DNA of 64,000 nt from Cellulomonas sp. (GTDB lineage: Bacteria; Actinomycetota; Actinomycetes; Actinomycetales; Cellulomonadaceae). Under the pieces are notes generated by a model, which did no database searches, had not been told where the DNA came from, and saw nothing but the letters and a program-made list of their open reading frames with translations. A program made the translations under genes and the position numbers. Numbering within the stretch: position 1 is the stretch's first letter; every line of letters starts with the position of its first letter. The stretch covers positions 62,001 to 126,000 of the forward strand of contig NZ_JADGMY010000010.1 of NCBI RefSeq assembly GCF_015234515.1, written 5' to 3'. Positions 48,333 to 57,436 of the stretch are shown piece by piece.

Positions 48333-51300
48333 GCGTCGGCCCGCACGACGCTCACGGCGACCTCGGCCACGTCGGCGGCCTCGATCGTGACGGACGACGC
48401 GAGCGTCTCGGCGGCGACGAAGTCGCGGTGCGCCTCGACGTCCGCGACGTGCGCCGTCGGGACCCTGAGCGTGAGGTCCACGCGGTCCGCGACGTGCAGG
48501 CCCGCGGCCTTGCGTGCGTCCTGCACCGCGCGCACGACGTCGCGGGCGTAGCCCTCGGCCCGCAGCGCGTCGTCCAGCGACAGGTCGAGGACGACGACCA
48601 CACCGCCGCTCAGGACGGCGGCGGCGACGTCGGCACCAGCACCCTCGCCGACGACCGTCGTCAGCTCGTACTCGGCCGGCTCCAGCGCGACGTCCCCGGC
48701 GTCGGTCGTGACGACGACGGTCTCGCCGTCGACCCGCCACGCACCGGAACGGGCGCCCTTGATGACCTGCTGGACGGCGCGACCCAGGCGGGGGCCGGCC
48801 GCCCGCGCGTTGACCGCGAGCCGCTGCGTGATGCCGAACCGCTCGGCGGTCGCGGCGTCCGCCTCGACGACGTCGACGTGCTTGACGTTGAGCTCGGCGG
48901 CCAGCAGGTCGGTGTACGGCGCGAGCGCGGCGGGGTCGGCCACGGCCACGGTGAGCCGGCGCAGCGGCTGGCGCACGCGCACCTGGTGCGCCTTGCGCAG
49001 GCCGAGCGCCGCCGAGACCACGGCGCGGACCTCGTCCATCGCGGCGACCAGCGCGTCGTCCCGGACGAGCGCGTCGACGGCCGGCCAGTCGGTGAGGTGC
49101 ACGCTGCGTCCGCCCGTCAGGCCGCGCCACACCTCCTCGGTGACCAGCGGCGCGAGCGGCGCCATGGCGCGCGTGAGCTCCTCGAGCGCGGTCCACAGGG
49201 TGTCGAACGCGTCGGCGTCCTCCGACCAGAACCGGTCGCGCTGCGTGCGCACGTACCAGTTGGTGAGCAGGTCGAGGTGCTCGCGGACGGCCTCGCACGC
49301 GGCGGGGATGTCGTACGCGTCGAGCTGGGCGGTCATCGTGGCGGTGAGCTCACCCGTCCGCGCGAGCAGGTACCGGTCCATCGGGGCCAGCCCGGCGGCG
49401 CGCTCGGCCGTGACGCGCTGCGCGGTGTACCCGCGTCCCTCGTCCGCGGCACCCGCGTACAGCGTGAAGAAGTAGTACGTGCTCCACAGCGGCAGCAGCA
49501 CCTGGCGCACGCCGTCGCGGATCCCCTCCTCGGTGACGACGAGGTTGCCGCCCCGCAGGATCATCGAGGACATGAGCGACCAGCGCACGGCGTCGGACCC
49601 GTACTTGTCCCACATCACGACGGGGTCGGGGAAGTTGCGCAGCGACTTGCTGGCCTTGCGGCCGTCGTCGCCCAGCACGATGCCGTGGCACATGACGTTG
49701 CGGAACGCGGCGCGGTCGAAGATCGCCGTGGCCAGCACGTGCAGCGTGTAGAACCAGCCACGTGTCTGGCCGATGTACTCGACGATGAAGTCGCCCGGGT
49801 AGTGGTGCTCGAACCACTCGCGGTTCTCGAACGGGTAGTGCACCTGCGCGAACGGCATGGAGCCGGAGTCGAACCACACGTCGAGCACGTCGGGGATGCG
49901 GCGCATGGTCGAGCGGCCCGTCGGGTCGTCCGGGTTGGGTCGCGTCAGGTCGTCGATGAAGGGCCGGTGCAGGTCGGGCTCGCCGGCCTCGTTGGTGGGC
50001 ACGCGGCCGAAGTCGGCCTCGAGCTCGGCGAAGGAGCCGTAGACGTCGATCCGCGGGTACGCCGGGTCGTCGCTCACCCACACGGGGATCGGCGTGCCCC
50101 AGTAGCGGTTGCGGCTGATCGACCAGTCGCGCGCGTTCTCGAGCCACTTGCCGAACTGGCCCTCCTTGATGTGCCCGGGGATCCACTCGATGCCCTGGTT
50201 GAGCTCGACCATGCGGTCCCGGAACTGCGTGACCCGGACGAACCACGAGGACACGGCCTTGTAGATCAGCGGGTTCCGGCAGCGCCAGCAGTGCGGGTAG
50301 GAGTGCTCGTACGTCTCGTGGCGCACGAGCGCGGCCCGGTGGGCGGCGTCGACGCGCGCGAGCGGCCCGGTGCCGTTCTTGAGGTCGGCGATGACCTGCT
50401 TGTTGGCGTCGAAGACCTGCACGTCCGCGTAGTCGGTGACCTGGGAGGTGAAACGGCCCTTGGAGTCGACGGGCACGACCGGCGTGATGCCCGCGGCGTC
50501 GCACGCGGCCATGTCGTCCTCGCCGAAGGCGGGGGCCAGGTGCACGACGCCCGTGCCGTCCTCGGTCGTGACGAAGTCCGCCGCGAGCACCTGGTGGGCG
50601 TTCTCGTGCCCCGCGAAGTAGTCGAAGGGCGGCGTGTAGCGCCGGCCGACGAGGTCGGCACCCGTCAGTCGCGCGACGACCGTCGGCTCGTCACCCAGCT
50701 CGCGGGCGTAGGCGCCCAGACGCGCGGCGGCGAGCACGACCCGCTCACCCGGGTGGGCCTCGCCGAACGGCGAGCCGGCCGCGGGCTCGACGACGACGTA
50801 CTCGACGTCGGGGCCGACCGCGACCGCCAGGTTGGACGGCAGCGTCCAGGGCGTCGTCGTCCAGATCAGCAGCAGCTCACCGCTGTCGAGCCGGAACCCG
50901 ACCGTGAGCGCGGGGTCCTGACGCGACGCGTACACGTCGTCGTCCATCCGCAGCTCGTGGTTGCTCAGCGGCGTCTCGTCACGCCAGCAGTACGGCAGGA
51001 CGCGGTAGCCCTCGTAGGCCAGGCCCTTGTCGTAGAGCTGCTTGAACGCCCAGATCACCGACTCCATGAAGGACGGGTCGAGCGTCTTGTAGTCGTTCTC
51101 GAAGTCGACCCAGCGCGCCTGCCGCTCGACGTACTGCTGCCACTCCTTGGTGTACGTCAGCACGGAGCGGCGGCAGGCCTCGTTGAACGCCGCGATGCCC
51201 ATCTCGTCGATCTGGGACTTGTCCGTGATCCCCAGGACCCGCTCGGCCTCCAGCTCGGCCGGCAGGCCGTGCGTGTCCCAGCCGAACCGGCGCTCGACGT

Positions 51301-51589
51301 GCCGCCCGCGCATGGTCTGGTAGCGCGGCACGACGTCCTTGGCGTAGCCGGTCAGCAGGTGGCCGTAGTGCGGCATGCCGTTGGCGAACGGCGGGCCGTC
51401 GTAGAAGACGTACTCGTTCTCGCCGTTCTCGCCGGTCGGCCGCAGCGCGACCGAGGCGCGGAACGTGTCGTCCGCCTCCCAGTACCGCAGCACGTCCTGC
51501 TCGAGGTCGGGCAGGTCGGGGCTCGGCGGGACGGTCGCGGGAGTGCCGGCGGACGTGCCGTCGGAGGTGCGGTGCAGCGGGTACGCCAC
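48329..51589 (-). CDS. ileS: Isoleucyl-tRNA synthetase
   Basis: A class I synthetase of 1086 residues with an editing domain (CP1). The HIGH motif is GMPHYGH, preceded by YDGPPFANG; the KMSKS motif reads KASKS in [27 protein letters not shown] is in the editing domain. The length and the CWRC cluster fit the long eukaryote-like (mupirocin-resistant) type common in actinobacteria. The GTG at 51589 follows GGAGCACC and is downstream of a T-box leader. Confidence 0.95.
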   Translation of the reverse strand: MAYPLHRTSDGTSAGTPATVPPSPDLPDLEQDVLRYWEADDTFRASVALRPTGENGENEYVFYDGPPFANGMPHYGHLLTGYAKDVVPRYQTMRGRHVERRFGWDTHGLPAELEAERVLGITDKSQIDEMGIAAFNEACRRSVLTYTKEWQQYVERQARWVDFENDYKTLDPSFMESVIWAFKQLYDKGLAYEGYRVLPYCWRDETPLSNHELRMDDDVYASRQDPALTVGFRLDSGELLLIWTTTPWTLPSNLAVAVGPDVEYVVVEPAAGSPFGEAHPGERVVLAAARLGAYARELGDEPTVVARLTGADLVGRRYTPPFDYFAGHENAHQVLAADFVTTEDGTGVVHLAPAFGEDDMAACDAAGITPVVPVDSKGRFTSQVTDYADVQVFDANKQVIADLKNGTGPLARVDAAHRAALVRHETYEHSYPHCWRCRNPLIYKAVSSWFVRVTQFRDRMVELNQGIEWIPGHIKEGQFGKWLENARDWSISRNRYWGTPIPVWVSDDPAYPRIDVYGSFAELEADFGRVPTNEAGEPDLHRPFIDDLTRPNPDDPTGRSTMRRIPDVLDVWFDSGSMPFAQVHYPFENREWFEHHYPGDFIVEYIGQTRGWFYTLHVLATAIFDRAAFRNVMCHGIVLGDDGRKASKSLRNFPDPVVMWDKYGSDAVRWSLMSSMILRGGNLVVTEEGIRDGVRQVLLPLWSTYYFFTLYAGAADEGRGYTAQRVTAERAAGLAPMDRYLLARTGELTATMTAQLDAYDIPAACEAVREHLDLLTNWYVRTQRDRFWSEDADAFDTLWTALEELTRAMAPLAPLVTEEVWRGLTGGRSVHLTDWPAVDALVRDDALVAAMDEVRAVVSAALGLRKAHQVRVRQPLRRLTVAVADPAALAPYTDLLAAELNVKHVDVVEADAATAERFGITQRLAVNARAAGPRLGRAVQQVIKGARSGAWRVDGETVVVTTDAGDVALEPAEYELTTVVGEGAGADVAAAVLSGGVVVVLDLSLDDALRAEGYARDVVRAVQDARKAAGLHVADRVDLTLRVPTAHVADVEAHRDFVAAETLASSVTIEAADVAEVAVSVVRADA

Positions 51590-51593
51590 GGTC

Positions 51594-51836
51594 GGTGCTC
51601 CTGGTCTCGCGCACCCGGTGGGGTGCGTACGGCCACGAGGACGACGACACCCGGACCACCCGGGCACCACCGCGGTGCCACCTCGCTTGCCGGGGACGGG
51701 TCCCCGACCTCTCGCCTGCGGCTGTGACGGGCCTGCCCCGTCCGGTTCTACTGAGGACCCGCGCCCTGCGACGCGCGTCCCGTTCTTCCGGAGGCTCACC
51801 GGTGATGGCCGGGTCGATGCCTGTGGAGGCAGTCTA
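51594..51836 (-). promoter_or_regulatory. T-box riboswitch leader of ileS (ATC specifier)
   Basis: The leader contains AGGTGGCACCGCGG (rc of 51670-51683), the T-box that pairs with the uncharged tRNA acceptor end. Upstream, CCGGCCATCACCGGTGAGCC carries a likely ATC isoleucine specifier at 51804-51806 in a short stem I. Near the start codon, CGCACCC/GGGTGCG (51610-51627) forms a hairpin just before the GGAGC ribosome site. This matches the translational ileS T-boxes of actinobacteria. TAGACT at 51831-51836 could be the -10 box. Confidence 0.85.
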
Positions 51837-51868
51837 TCGGCGTGTGCCGCGTGAGCGCACCGTGGTCG

Positions 51869-52345
51869 TCAGACGACCGCCGCGAGCTCGGTGCGGTCGG
51901 CGGTCGCCGCGACGAGCACGGACCGCAGCACCCGGAACCCGCACGTGAGCCCGACCCCGCCCGCCAGGCACGCGAGCAGCGCGAGCAGGACACCGGGGCC
52001 CCCGACGCCCACCACGAAGAGCAGGTGCACGACCGGTGCGGCGGCGAGCACCGTCGCCAGCACCACCGCCCCCGTGGCGACGTCGACGCCACGCAGCGCG
52101 CGCGGGGTGAGGATCTCGTCACGATCGACGCGGGTCACGAGCCACCAGGCGGCGCCGAGCAGAACCTGCAGGCACGCGACCGAGGCGATCCCCGACGCGG
52201 CGTACGGCAGCACGAGCCCCGCCGTCTCGGTGTACCCGCCGCCGGCCTCGTCGGCGATCAGCGGCAGGAGGGCCTGCAGCAGCAGCGACCCCAGCAGCAG
52301 GGCCACGAGGACGATGCGCAGTGAGTGACGAAGCGTCGGCGTCAT
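51869..52345 (-). CDS. DUF2975 family membrane protein
   Basis: A 158-residue protein with four transmembrane segments, including LRIVLVALLLGSLLLQALLPLIADE, a Trp-containing second segment, a third beginning VATGAVVLATVLAAAPVV and LLFVVGVGGPGVLLALLACLAGG. It ends ATADRTELAAVV. The family is usually followed by a small HTH regulator (YozG-like); none is found here before the ileS leader. The function is unknown. TTGACA lies 34 bases before the ATG with no Shine-Dalgarno, suggesting a leaderless message. Confidence 0.78.
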   Translation of the reverse strand: MTPTLRHSLRIVLVALLLGSLLLQALLPLIADEAGGGYTETAGLVLPYAASGIASVACLQVLLGAAWWLVTRVDRDEILTPRALRGVDVATGAVVLATVLAAAPVVHLLFVVGVGGPGVLLALLACLAGGVGLTCGFRVLRSVLVAATADRTELAAVV

Positions 52346-52379
52346 CTATCGATGATCAATAGATTCCTCTCGACTGTCA
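52344..52379 (-). promoter_or_regulatory. Leaderless promoter and palindromic operator of the DUF2975 gene
   Basis: On the minus strand TTGACA (52374-52379), 17 bases, then GATCAT (52352-52357), six bases, then ATG (52343-52345). An interrupted palindrome with arms ATCTAT and ATAGAT (52344-52364) covers the -10 box and the start codon. The stretch is AT-rich compared with its surroundings. Confidence 0.5.
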
Positions 52380-52432
52380 AGAGCCTGCGCAGCGATTGGC
52401 CCGACGCGCACACCACAAGGCACCATCGCCGC

Positions 52433-53104
52433 ATGACCACCGCCCGGCCCGTGGCCCTGCTCGACCTCGACGGCACCCTCATGGACTCCGCGTCCGGCAT
52501 CGTCGCGGCCGTCCGCTCCGCGTACGAGGGGGTCGGGCTCCCCGCGCCGAGCGAGGCGGTGATGCGCTCGTTCGCAGGTCCGCCCATCGCCTGGTCGTTC
52601 ACCACGCACGGCGTGCCGGCCGACCTGCTCGACGCGGCGATCGCCGGGTACGGCGACCACTTCAGCCGGGAGGGGGTGTGGGACACGCGCGTCTTCGACG
52701 GCATCCCCGACGCGCTGGCGGCGCTGCGGGACGCCGGTGTGCTGCTCGTCGTCGCCACGGCCAAGCCGTTCCGCTGGGCGCTGCCGATCTGCGAGGAGGT
52801 CGGGCTGTCGCCGCTGCTCGACCACGTCGTGGGGGCGCCCGACGACGAGTCCGAGACCAAGGGCCAGATCATCGGTCGCGCGCTCGACTGGGTGCGCGGC
52901 ACCGTCGGGGACGCACCCGTGCGCGCGGTCATGCTCGGCGACCGCGAGCACGACGTGCACGGCGCCGCCGACCACGGCCTGCCGTGCCTCGGGGCGCTGT
53001 GGGGCTACGGCGGCGAGGACGAGCTGCGCGCCGCCGGTGCGGTGGACGTGCTCGCCACGCCCGCCGACGTCCCCGCCGCCGTGCTCGCGCGCGTGAGCGG
53101 CTGA
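52433..53104 (+). CDS. HAD-superfamily hydrolase, phosphoglycolate phosphatase-like (copy 1)
   Basis: A 223-residue HAD phosphatase. Motif I is ALLDLDGTLMDSASGI, motif II is VVATAKPFRW, and motif IV is AVMLGDREHDVHGA, with a helical cap between I and II. The layout resembles Gph/PpaX phosphatases; the substrate is unknown. The ATG at 52433 is the start of conserved sequence. It is followed 27 bases later by a second HAD gene with the same motif arrangement, pointing to duplication. Confidence 0.85.
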   Translation: MTTARPVALLDLDGTLMDSASGIVAAVRSAYEGVGLPAPSEAVMRSFAGPPIAWSFTTHGVPADLLDAAIAGYGDHFSREGVWDTRVFDGIPDALAALRDAGVLLVVATAKPFRWALPICEEVGLSPLLDHVVGAPDDESETKGQIIGRALDWVRGTVGDAPVRAVMLGDREHDVHGAADHGLPCLGALWGYGGEDELRAAGAVDVLATPADVPAAVLARVSG

Positions 53105-53131
53105 CGGCTGCCTCCTGGGAGGATGGTCGGG

Positions 53132-53854
53132 ATGACTCCCGCACCTCTGGTCCTGCTCGACCTCGACGGCACCCTGACCGACTCCTACCCCGGCATCGCC
53201 GCGAGCGCGCGCGTCGCGTTCACCACGCTGGGTCTCCCCGTGCCGGACGACACCGCGCTGCGCCGCTTCGTCGGCCCGCCGCTCGCCGACTCGTTCCCGC
53301 TGTTCGGGGTGGCGGACGACCGGGTCGCGGACGCGATCGCCGCGTACCGCGGCTACTTCCGCGACGCCGGCATGTGGGAGAACAGCGTCTACGCGGGCAT
53401 CCCGGAGCAGCTGGCCGCGCTGCGTGACGCGGGTGTGCGGCTCGCGGTCGCCACCAGCAAGCCCGAGGTCTTCGCCGCGCCGATCTGCGAGCGCTTCGGC
53501 CTCGCACCGTTCCTCGACGGCGTGTTCGGTGCGCCGCTCGACCACGTCGCGTCGTCGAAGGCCACGGTCGTCGCCGCCGCGCTCGACGCGCTGCGACCCG
53601 CCGGCGCGGTGCTCATGGTCGGCGACCGCGAGCACGACGTGCACGGGGCTCGCGCCAACGGCGTCGACTGCCTGGGCGTCGCGTGGGGCTACGCACAGCC
53701 GGGCGAGCTGCGCGACGCAGGGGCGGTGGGTGTCGTCGACGACGTCGACGAGCTGGCGGCCGCCGTGCTGCGGGCGCTCGCCCCCACCACAGCGGCCCGT
53801 GATGCCGTCAGCGTGCCGCCTCGACCGGGGGCAGTGCCGACCACGGGAACGTGA
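53132..53854 (+). CDS. HAD-superfamily hydrolase, phosphoglycolate phosphatase-like (copy 2)
   Basis: A 240-residue HAD phosphatase, paralogous to its upstream neighbour: VLLDLDGTLTDSYPGI (motif I), AVATSKPEVFAAPICERFGL (motif II), SSKATVVAAAL (motif III lysine) and LMVGDREHDVHGARANGVD (motif IV). ATG 53132 is preferred to ATG 53123 because GGGAGG is nine bases upstream of the former and directly against the latter. Its 3' end overlaps the convergent phosphoribosyltransferase gene by 47 bases. Confidence 0.85.
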   Translation: MTPAPLVLLDLDGTLTDSYPGIAASARVAFTTLGLPVPDDTALRRFVGPPLADSFPLFGVADDRVADAIAAYRGYFRDAGMWENSVYAGIPEQLAALRDAGVRLAVATSKPEVFAAPICERFGLAPFLDGVFGAPLDHVASSKATVVAAALDALRPAGAVLMVGDREHDVHGARANGVDCLGVAWGYAQPGELRDAGAVGVVDDVDELAAAVLRALAPTTAARDAVSVPPRPGAVPTTGT

Positions 53855-54314
53855 TCCAGCGGTCGGTGCGGCGCCACACGTAGTCCGGGTCGACGACCGA
53901 GCGGGTCTTGGCGTACAGCACGGCGGTGCGCACCTCGGAGCAGTCCTGCGCCAGCAGCCGCTGCACGAGCGCGAGCGTCTCCCCGGAGTCGGCGACGTCG
54001 TCGACGACGAGCGCGCGCAGGCCACGGACCGCCTCGGTGTCGAGCAGCGGCGGCAGCAGCAGCGGCTCGGGCAGCGTGCTGCCCACACCGGTGTAGAACT
54101 CGACGTTCATCGTCCCGACGGCCTTGGTGCCCAGGGCGTACGCGATCGCGCCGCCCGGGGGCAGCCCGCCGCGCGCGACCGACACCACGACGTCGGGCAC
54201 GAAGCCCGAGTCGACGACGGCCTGCGCGACCTCGCGCGCCGCGCTGCCGAAGGTCTCCCAGTCGAGGACCTCACGGTCGGCCGTCGCGTCGCTCGCGCCC
54301 TGCGTCGTCGTCAT
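53808..54314 (-). CDS. Phosphoribosyltransferase domain protein
   Basis: A 168-residue type I PRTase. VVVSVARGGLPPGGAIAYALG matches the core hood region and LRALVVDDVADSGETLALVQRLL is the PRPP-binding loop. The size and the ending (YVWRRTDRWITFPWS) resemble xanthine-guanine/hypoxanthine phosphoribosyltransferase-like proteins. The substrate is not certain. Its end overlaps the convergent HAD gene. Confidence 0.8.
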   Translation of the reverse strand: MTTTQGASDATADREVLDWETFGSAAREVAQAVVDSGFVPDVVVSVARGGLPPGGAIAYALGTKAVGTMNVEFYTGVGSTLPEPLLLPPLLDTEAVRGLRALVVDDVADSGETLALVQRLLAQDCSEVRTAVLYAKTRSVVDPDYVWRRTDRWITFPWSALPPVEAAR

Positions 54315-54467
54315 GGCCCCATCGTCGCCCACCGCGCGCCCGCTCCTGTCACGTGCCTCACACGCCGCCCCGCCCTGCGCGCCGTCACCTGCGCGTCCGC
54401 AGGGCAGGGCGTGCGGTGGGACGGTCGCCCCGACGCGGGCGGCGACGCGGTGTGACAGCGTGGTTCC

Positions 54468-55364
54468 GTGAGCACCACCGGCCCCGACGCGGGATCCCTG
54501 TTCCCCGGCAAGAACTTCATCAGCACCGTCCTCGAGGCGCTGGAGACGAAGACGGCGATGTCCGGGACGCTCGGCCGCCGCTACTTCATGCGGGCTGCGA
54601 TGGCGGGGATCATGATCGGCGTCCTGTACGCCGCGCACTACGCCGTGATCACCGCGTTCGCCCAGATCGACGTGGGGGGCTCGACGCTGGAGCCCTTGGG
54701 ACGCATCGCCGGGGCGCTCACGTTCGGGTGGGCGCTGGTGTTCATCTACTACTCCCGGTCCGAGCTGCTGACGTCGAACATGATGATCGTCTCGATCGGC
54801 GCCTACCACCGCCGCACCACGTGGGGCCGCGCGGCACGCATGCTGGGGCTGTGCTACCTCGGCAACTTCGTCGGCGGCCTGCTCGTCGCGGCGTTCCTGA
54901 GGTTCTCGACGCTCGCCGACGGTGCCGTGTTCGACCGGATGGTCGCCTCCGCCGACCACAAGCTGGCGTTCGTCGCGGACGGGCCGACCGGCTGGGTCGA
55001 CCTGCTGATCCGGGCCGTCCTGTGCAACTTCTGCATCAACCTCGCGATGCTGCTGGTCTACAACGGCCTCATCAGCAACGACGTGGCCAAGTCGTCCGTC
55101 ATGATCGTCGCCGTCTTCATCTTCGCGTTCCTCGGCCTCGAGCACTCGGTCGCCAACACCGTGCTGTTCTCGGTCGTCGGGCTGCAGGAGGGCATCGACC
55201 TGGGCCTCGTCGCCGGCAACATCGTGCTCGCGCTCCTCGGCAACTTCATCGGTGGTGGCCTGCTCATCGGCTGGTACTACGCGTACGTCAACGACGACAC
55301 CCGCTGGCTGCGCGACAACCCGGCAGACCAGGCCGGCACCGGCGGGTCGGCAGACCTCAGCTGA
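54468..55364 (+). CDS. Formate/nitrite transporter (FNT) family channel
   Basis: A 298-residue protein with six transmembrane helices. It has RYFMRAAMAGIMIGVLYAAHY, LVFIYYSRSELLTSNMMIVS, AVLCNFCINLAMLL and FAFLGLEHSVANTVLF, which contains the central pore histidine of the FNT fold. The closest type (formate, nitrite or other anion) cannot be told from sequence alone; no metabolic partner gene is next to it. GTG 54468 was chosen. Confidence 0.85.
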   Translation: MSTTGPDAGSLFPGKNFISTVLEALETKTAMSGTLGRRYFMRAAMAGIMIGVLYAAHYAVITAFAQIDVGGSTLEPLGRIAGALTFGWALVFIYYSRSELLTSNMMIVSIGAYHRRTTWGRAARMLGLCYLGNFVGGLLVAAFLRFSTLADGAVFDRMVASADHKLAFVADGPTGWVDLLIRAVLCNFCINLAMLLVYNGLISNDVAKSSVMIVAVFIFAFLGLEHSVANTVLFSVVGLQEGIDLGLVAGNIVLALLGNFIGGGLLIGWYYAYVNDDTRWLRDNPADQAGTGGSADLS

Positions 55365-56808
55365 GGCTCGGCACGTCGCAGGAGTAGCGCGCGGGCTTGC
55401 CCCCGCCGAGGTCCGCCACGTCGTGCAGGACCTCGAGCTCCACGTGCCGGTCCAGCCACGCGTGCACCGCGCGGGCAGCCGCCTGCGCCGCCGGGGCGTC
55501 GGGGGCGACGGCCCGCAGCCGCACGTGCCCGTCGCGGTCCTGGTGCAGGTGCCACGCCACCAGCCCGGCCGTCTGCAGCACCTGCGTGGCGTCGATCGAC
55601 GGCCGCGCGAGCCCCGCCGAGTCCACGAAGAGCACCGCCGCGCGCCCCTCGAGCCCGACGAGCACCGGCCGACCGTCCGACGCCCTCGCGAGGGCGGCGT
55701 GGTCGCCCGTGCGATAGCGCAGCAGCGGCAGGTACGGGTTCTCGTCCACCGTCACCACGACCTCGCCGCGCTGCCCCTCGGGCACGGGCTGCCCGGTCGC
55801 GTCGAGCACCTCGACGTGCACGCGCCGGTCGACGAGCACGTGGCCCTGACCGGGGCCGGTCGCGACCGCCACCGGGCCGGTCTCCCGCAAGCCGTACAGG
55901 TCGACCAGCGGCGCACCCCACACGTCGCGCACCCGCCGGTGGATCGCCGGCGTCACGTGCGTCGCGCCGTTGACGACCGCCACGGGCCGCACCGCCAGGC
56001 CCGCCTCGGCGAGGTCCAGCAGGTGCGTCAACGGGATCGTGCTCGTGCTCACCACCTGGGGGTCGTGCTCCTCGAACCACCGCTCCCGGTCGCCCGGGTC
56101 ACGCCACGCGCTCGCGTCGAGGTTCACCCGTGCCATGAGCGGCACCGGCGCACCGGCGGGGCGCGGGAACGCCGACATCGCCGACACGTACGTGAACGCG
56201 GCGCGCTGGTCGACGAGGTTCACCAGGCCGAGGCGCGTCGCGTCCGACGCCCACGTGACGCCCGCGTGCTCGACGAGGGCGTGCACGAGCAGCAGGTCCG
56301 CCGCCACGGACCGCGGGTGCAGCGGCACCAGCAGCGCCGCGCCGGTGCTGCCCGAGCTCGTGCCGTGCAGCACGCGGTCCAGCGGGACGTCGAGCGGCAC
56401 GTGCGCCGCGAGCGCCGTGACCAGGTCCCGTCGCGTCACGGTCGGCAGGTCGGCCAGGGGGGTCCCCGGGCCGGAGCGTCCGTCGCGTGCCGCGGCGCGG
56501 TACCGCGGCACGGTGCGGTGCGCCCGATCGACGAGCGCCGCGACCCAGGCGGGCGGCGTCCCACCGGCGCTCGCGGCGGCAGGCTGACCGCCCGCGAGCG
56601 CCGCGAGGTCCGCCTCGTCCAGGCGGTCGCCCGTCTCGTGCACCCAGACGGGCGCCGCCGGGTGCGCACGCGCGGCGGCGACCCGAGCGAGGTCCGCGGC
56701 GCCCAGCGTCGGCCAGCGCTCGACGTCGTCGAGCGCCACGGCCCCCATGGGGGCGTACTCGGCCGGTGGGCCGATCGGGTCGGTCGTGCCCGGGTCAGTA
56801 GTTGGCAT
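55357..56808 (-). CDS. AMP-binding, PaaK/phenylacetate-CoA ligase-like enzyme
   Basis: A 483-residue member of the adenylate-forming family. The phosphate-binding loop is TSSGSTG (residues 150-156), the adenine site is YGLRETG (305-311) and the hinge region is RYRTGD (364-369). The C-terminal GGGKPARYSC would carry the catalytic lysine. It resembles PaaK/CapK-like ligases. No carrier protein, CoA pathway or quinone/pigment genes are near. It is last in the seven-gene operon and its ATG lies 14 bases inside the previous gene. The substrate is unknown. Confidence 0.78.
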   Translation of the reverse strand: MPTTDPGTTDPIGPPAEYAPMGAVALDDVERWPTLGAADLARVAAARAHPAAPVWVHETGDRLDEADLAALAGGQPAAASAGGTPPAWVAALVDRAHRTVPRYRAAARDGRSGPGTPLADLPTVTRRDLVTALAAHVPLDVPLDRVLHGTSSGSTGAALLVPLHPRSVAADLLLVHALVEHAGVTWASDATRLGLVNLVDQRAAFTYVSAMSAFPRPAGAPVPLMARVNLDASAWRDPGDRERWFEEHDPQVVSTSTIPLTHLLDLAEAGLAVRPVAVVNGATHVTPAIHRRVRDVWGAPLVDLYGLRETGPVAVATGPGQGHVLVDRRVHVEVLDATGQPVPEGQRGEVVVTVDENPYLPLLRYRTGDHAALARASDGRPVLVGLEGRAAVLFVDSAGLARPSIDATQVLQTAGLVAWHLHQDRDGHVRLRAVAPDAPAAQAAARAVHAWLDRHVELEVLHDVADLGGGKPARYSCDVPSLS

Positions 56809-57436
56809 ACTGCGCCGCCGCCTCCTTCGCGCGCTGCTCCTCGAGCGCCTGCGCGAGCTCCGCCGCCCGCTGCGCCTCCGCGGCGAGCTCGGCGGCCACC
56901 GCCCGGCGGTGGCGGGTGCTCACGACGCGCCACGCGTCCCCCGCGACCGCGGGGGCCTCACCGGCGGGCAGGACGCCGAGGATCGCGAGCGCGGCGCGCG
57001 CCAGCTCCTCGCGCGCCACCTCGTCGTCCGTCCAGGCCGCCGGGTCGCGCAGCCCACCGAGCTCGTCGGCCACCGCGAGCGCCGCCGCGACCACCAGCCG
57101 GCTGACGCCGCCGCACCGTGCCGCCACGTCACGCACGCCGCCGTGCTGGGCGACGGCCGGGTCGAGCGCCACCCAGCCCGTGAGCAGCGCGAGCACGACC
57201 CGGTCCCCGCCCTCGGTGCCCAACCGCTGGTCGAGCGAGCGCAGCTCCGTGGCCTCGGCCACGCGCCCGTCCAGCACGACCGCCAGGTCCGCCAGCGCGG
57301 CACCCGGGTGCACGCCGGGGTCGCGCAGGGCCGCGGGGGCCGTCGCGAGGCGGCGCGTGACGCTGACCAGCTCCGGCCCGGGGCGTCGCTCCCCCGGCAC
57401 CAGCGGGCGCGGCATCCGCGCGTCGTCGTCCCTCAT
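56795..57436 (-). CDS. Hypothetical helical protein of the MoxR-VWA operon
   Basis: A 213-residue Ala/Leu-rich soluble protein, mostly helical. It has LRSLDQRLGTEGGDRVVLALLTGWVALDP in the middle and a C-terminal coiled-coil-like stretch rich in AEAQRAAELAQALEEQRAKE. No signal peptide or catalytic motif is seen, and I do not recognise the family. The ATG overlaps the VWA gene stop (ATGA) and the end overlaps the ligase gene by 14 bases. It is likely an adaptor of the system. Confidence 0.7.
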   Translation of the reverse strand: MRDDDARMPRPLVPGERRPGPELVSVTRRLATAPAALRDPGVHPGAALADLAVVLDGRVAEATELRSLDQRLGTEGGDRVVLALLTGWVALDPAVAQHGGVRDVAARCGGVSRLVVAAALAVADELGGLRDPAAWTDDEVAREELARAALAILGVLPAGEAPAVAGDAWRVVSTRHRRAVAAELAAEAQRAAELAQALEEQRAKEAAAQYANY

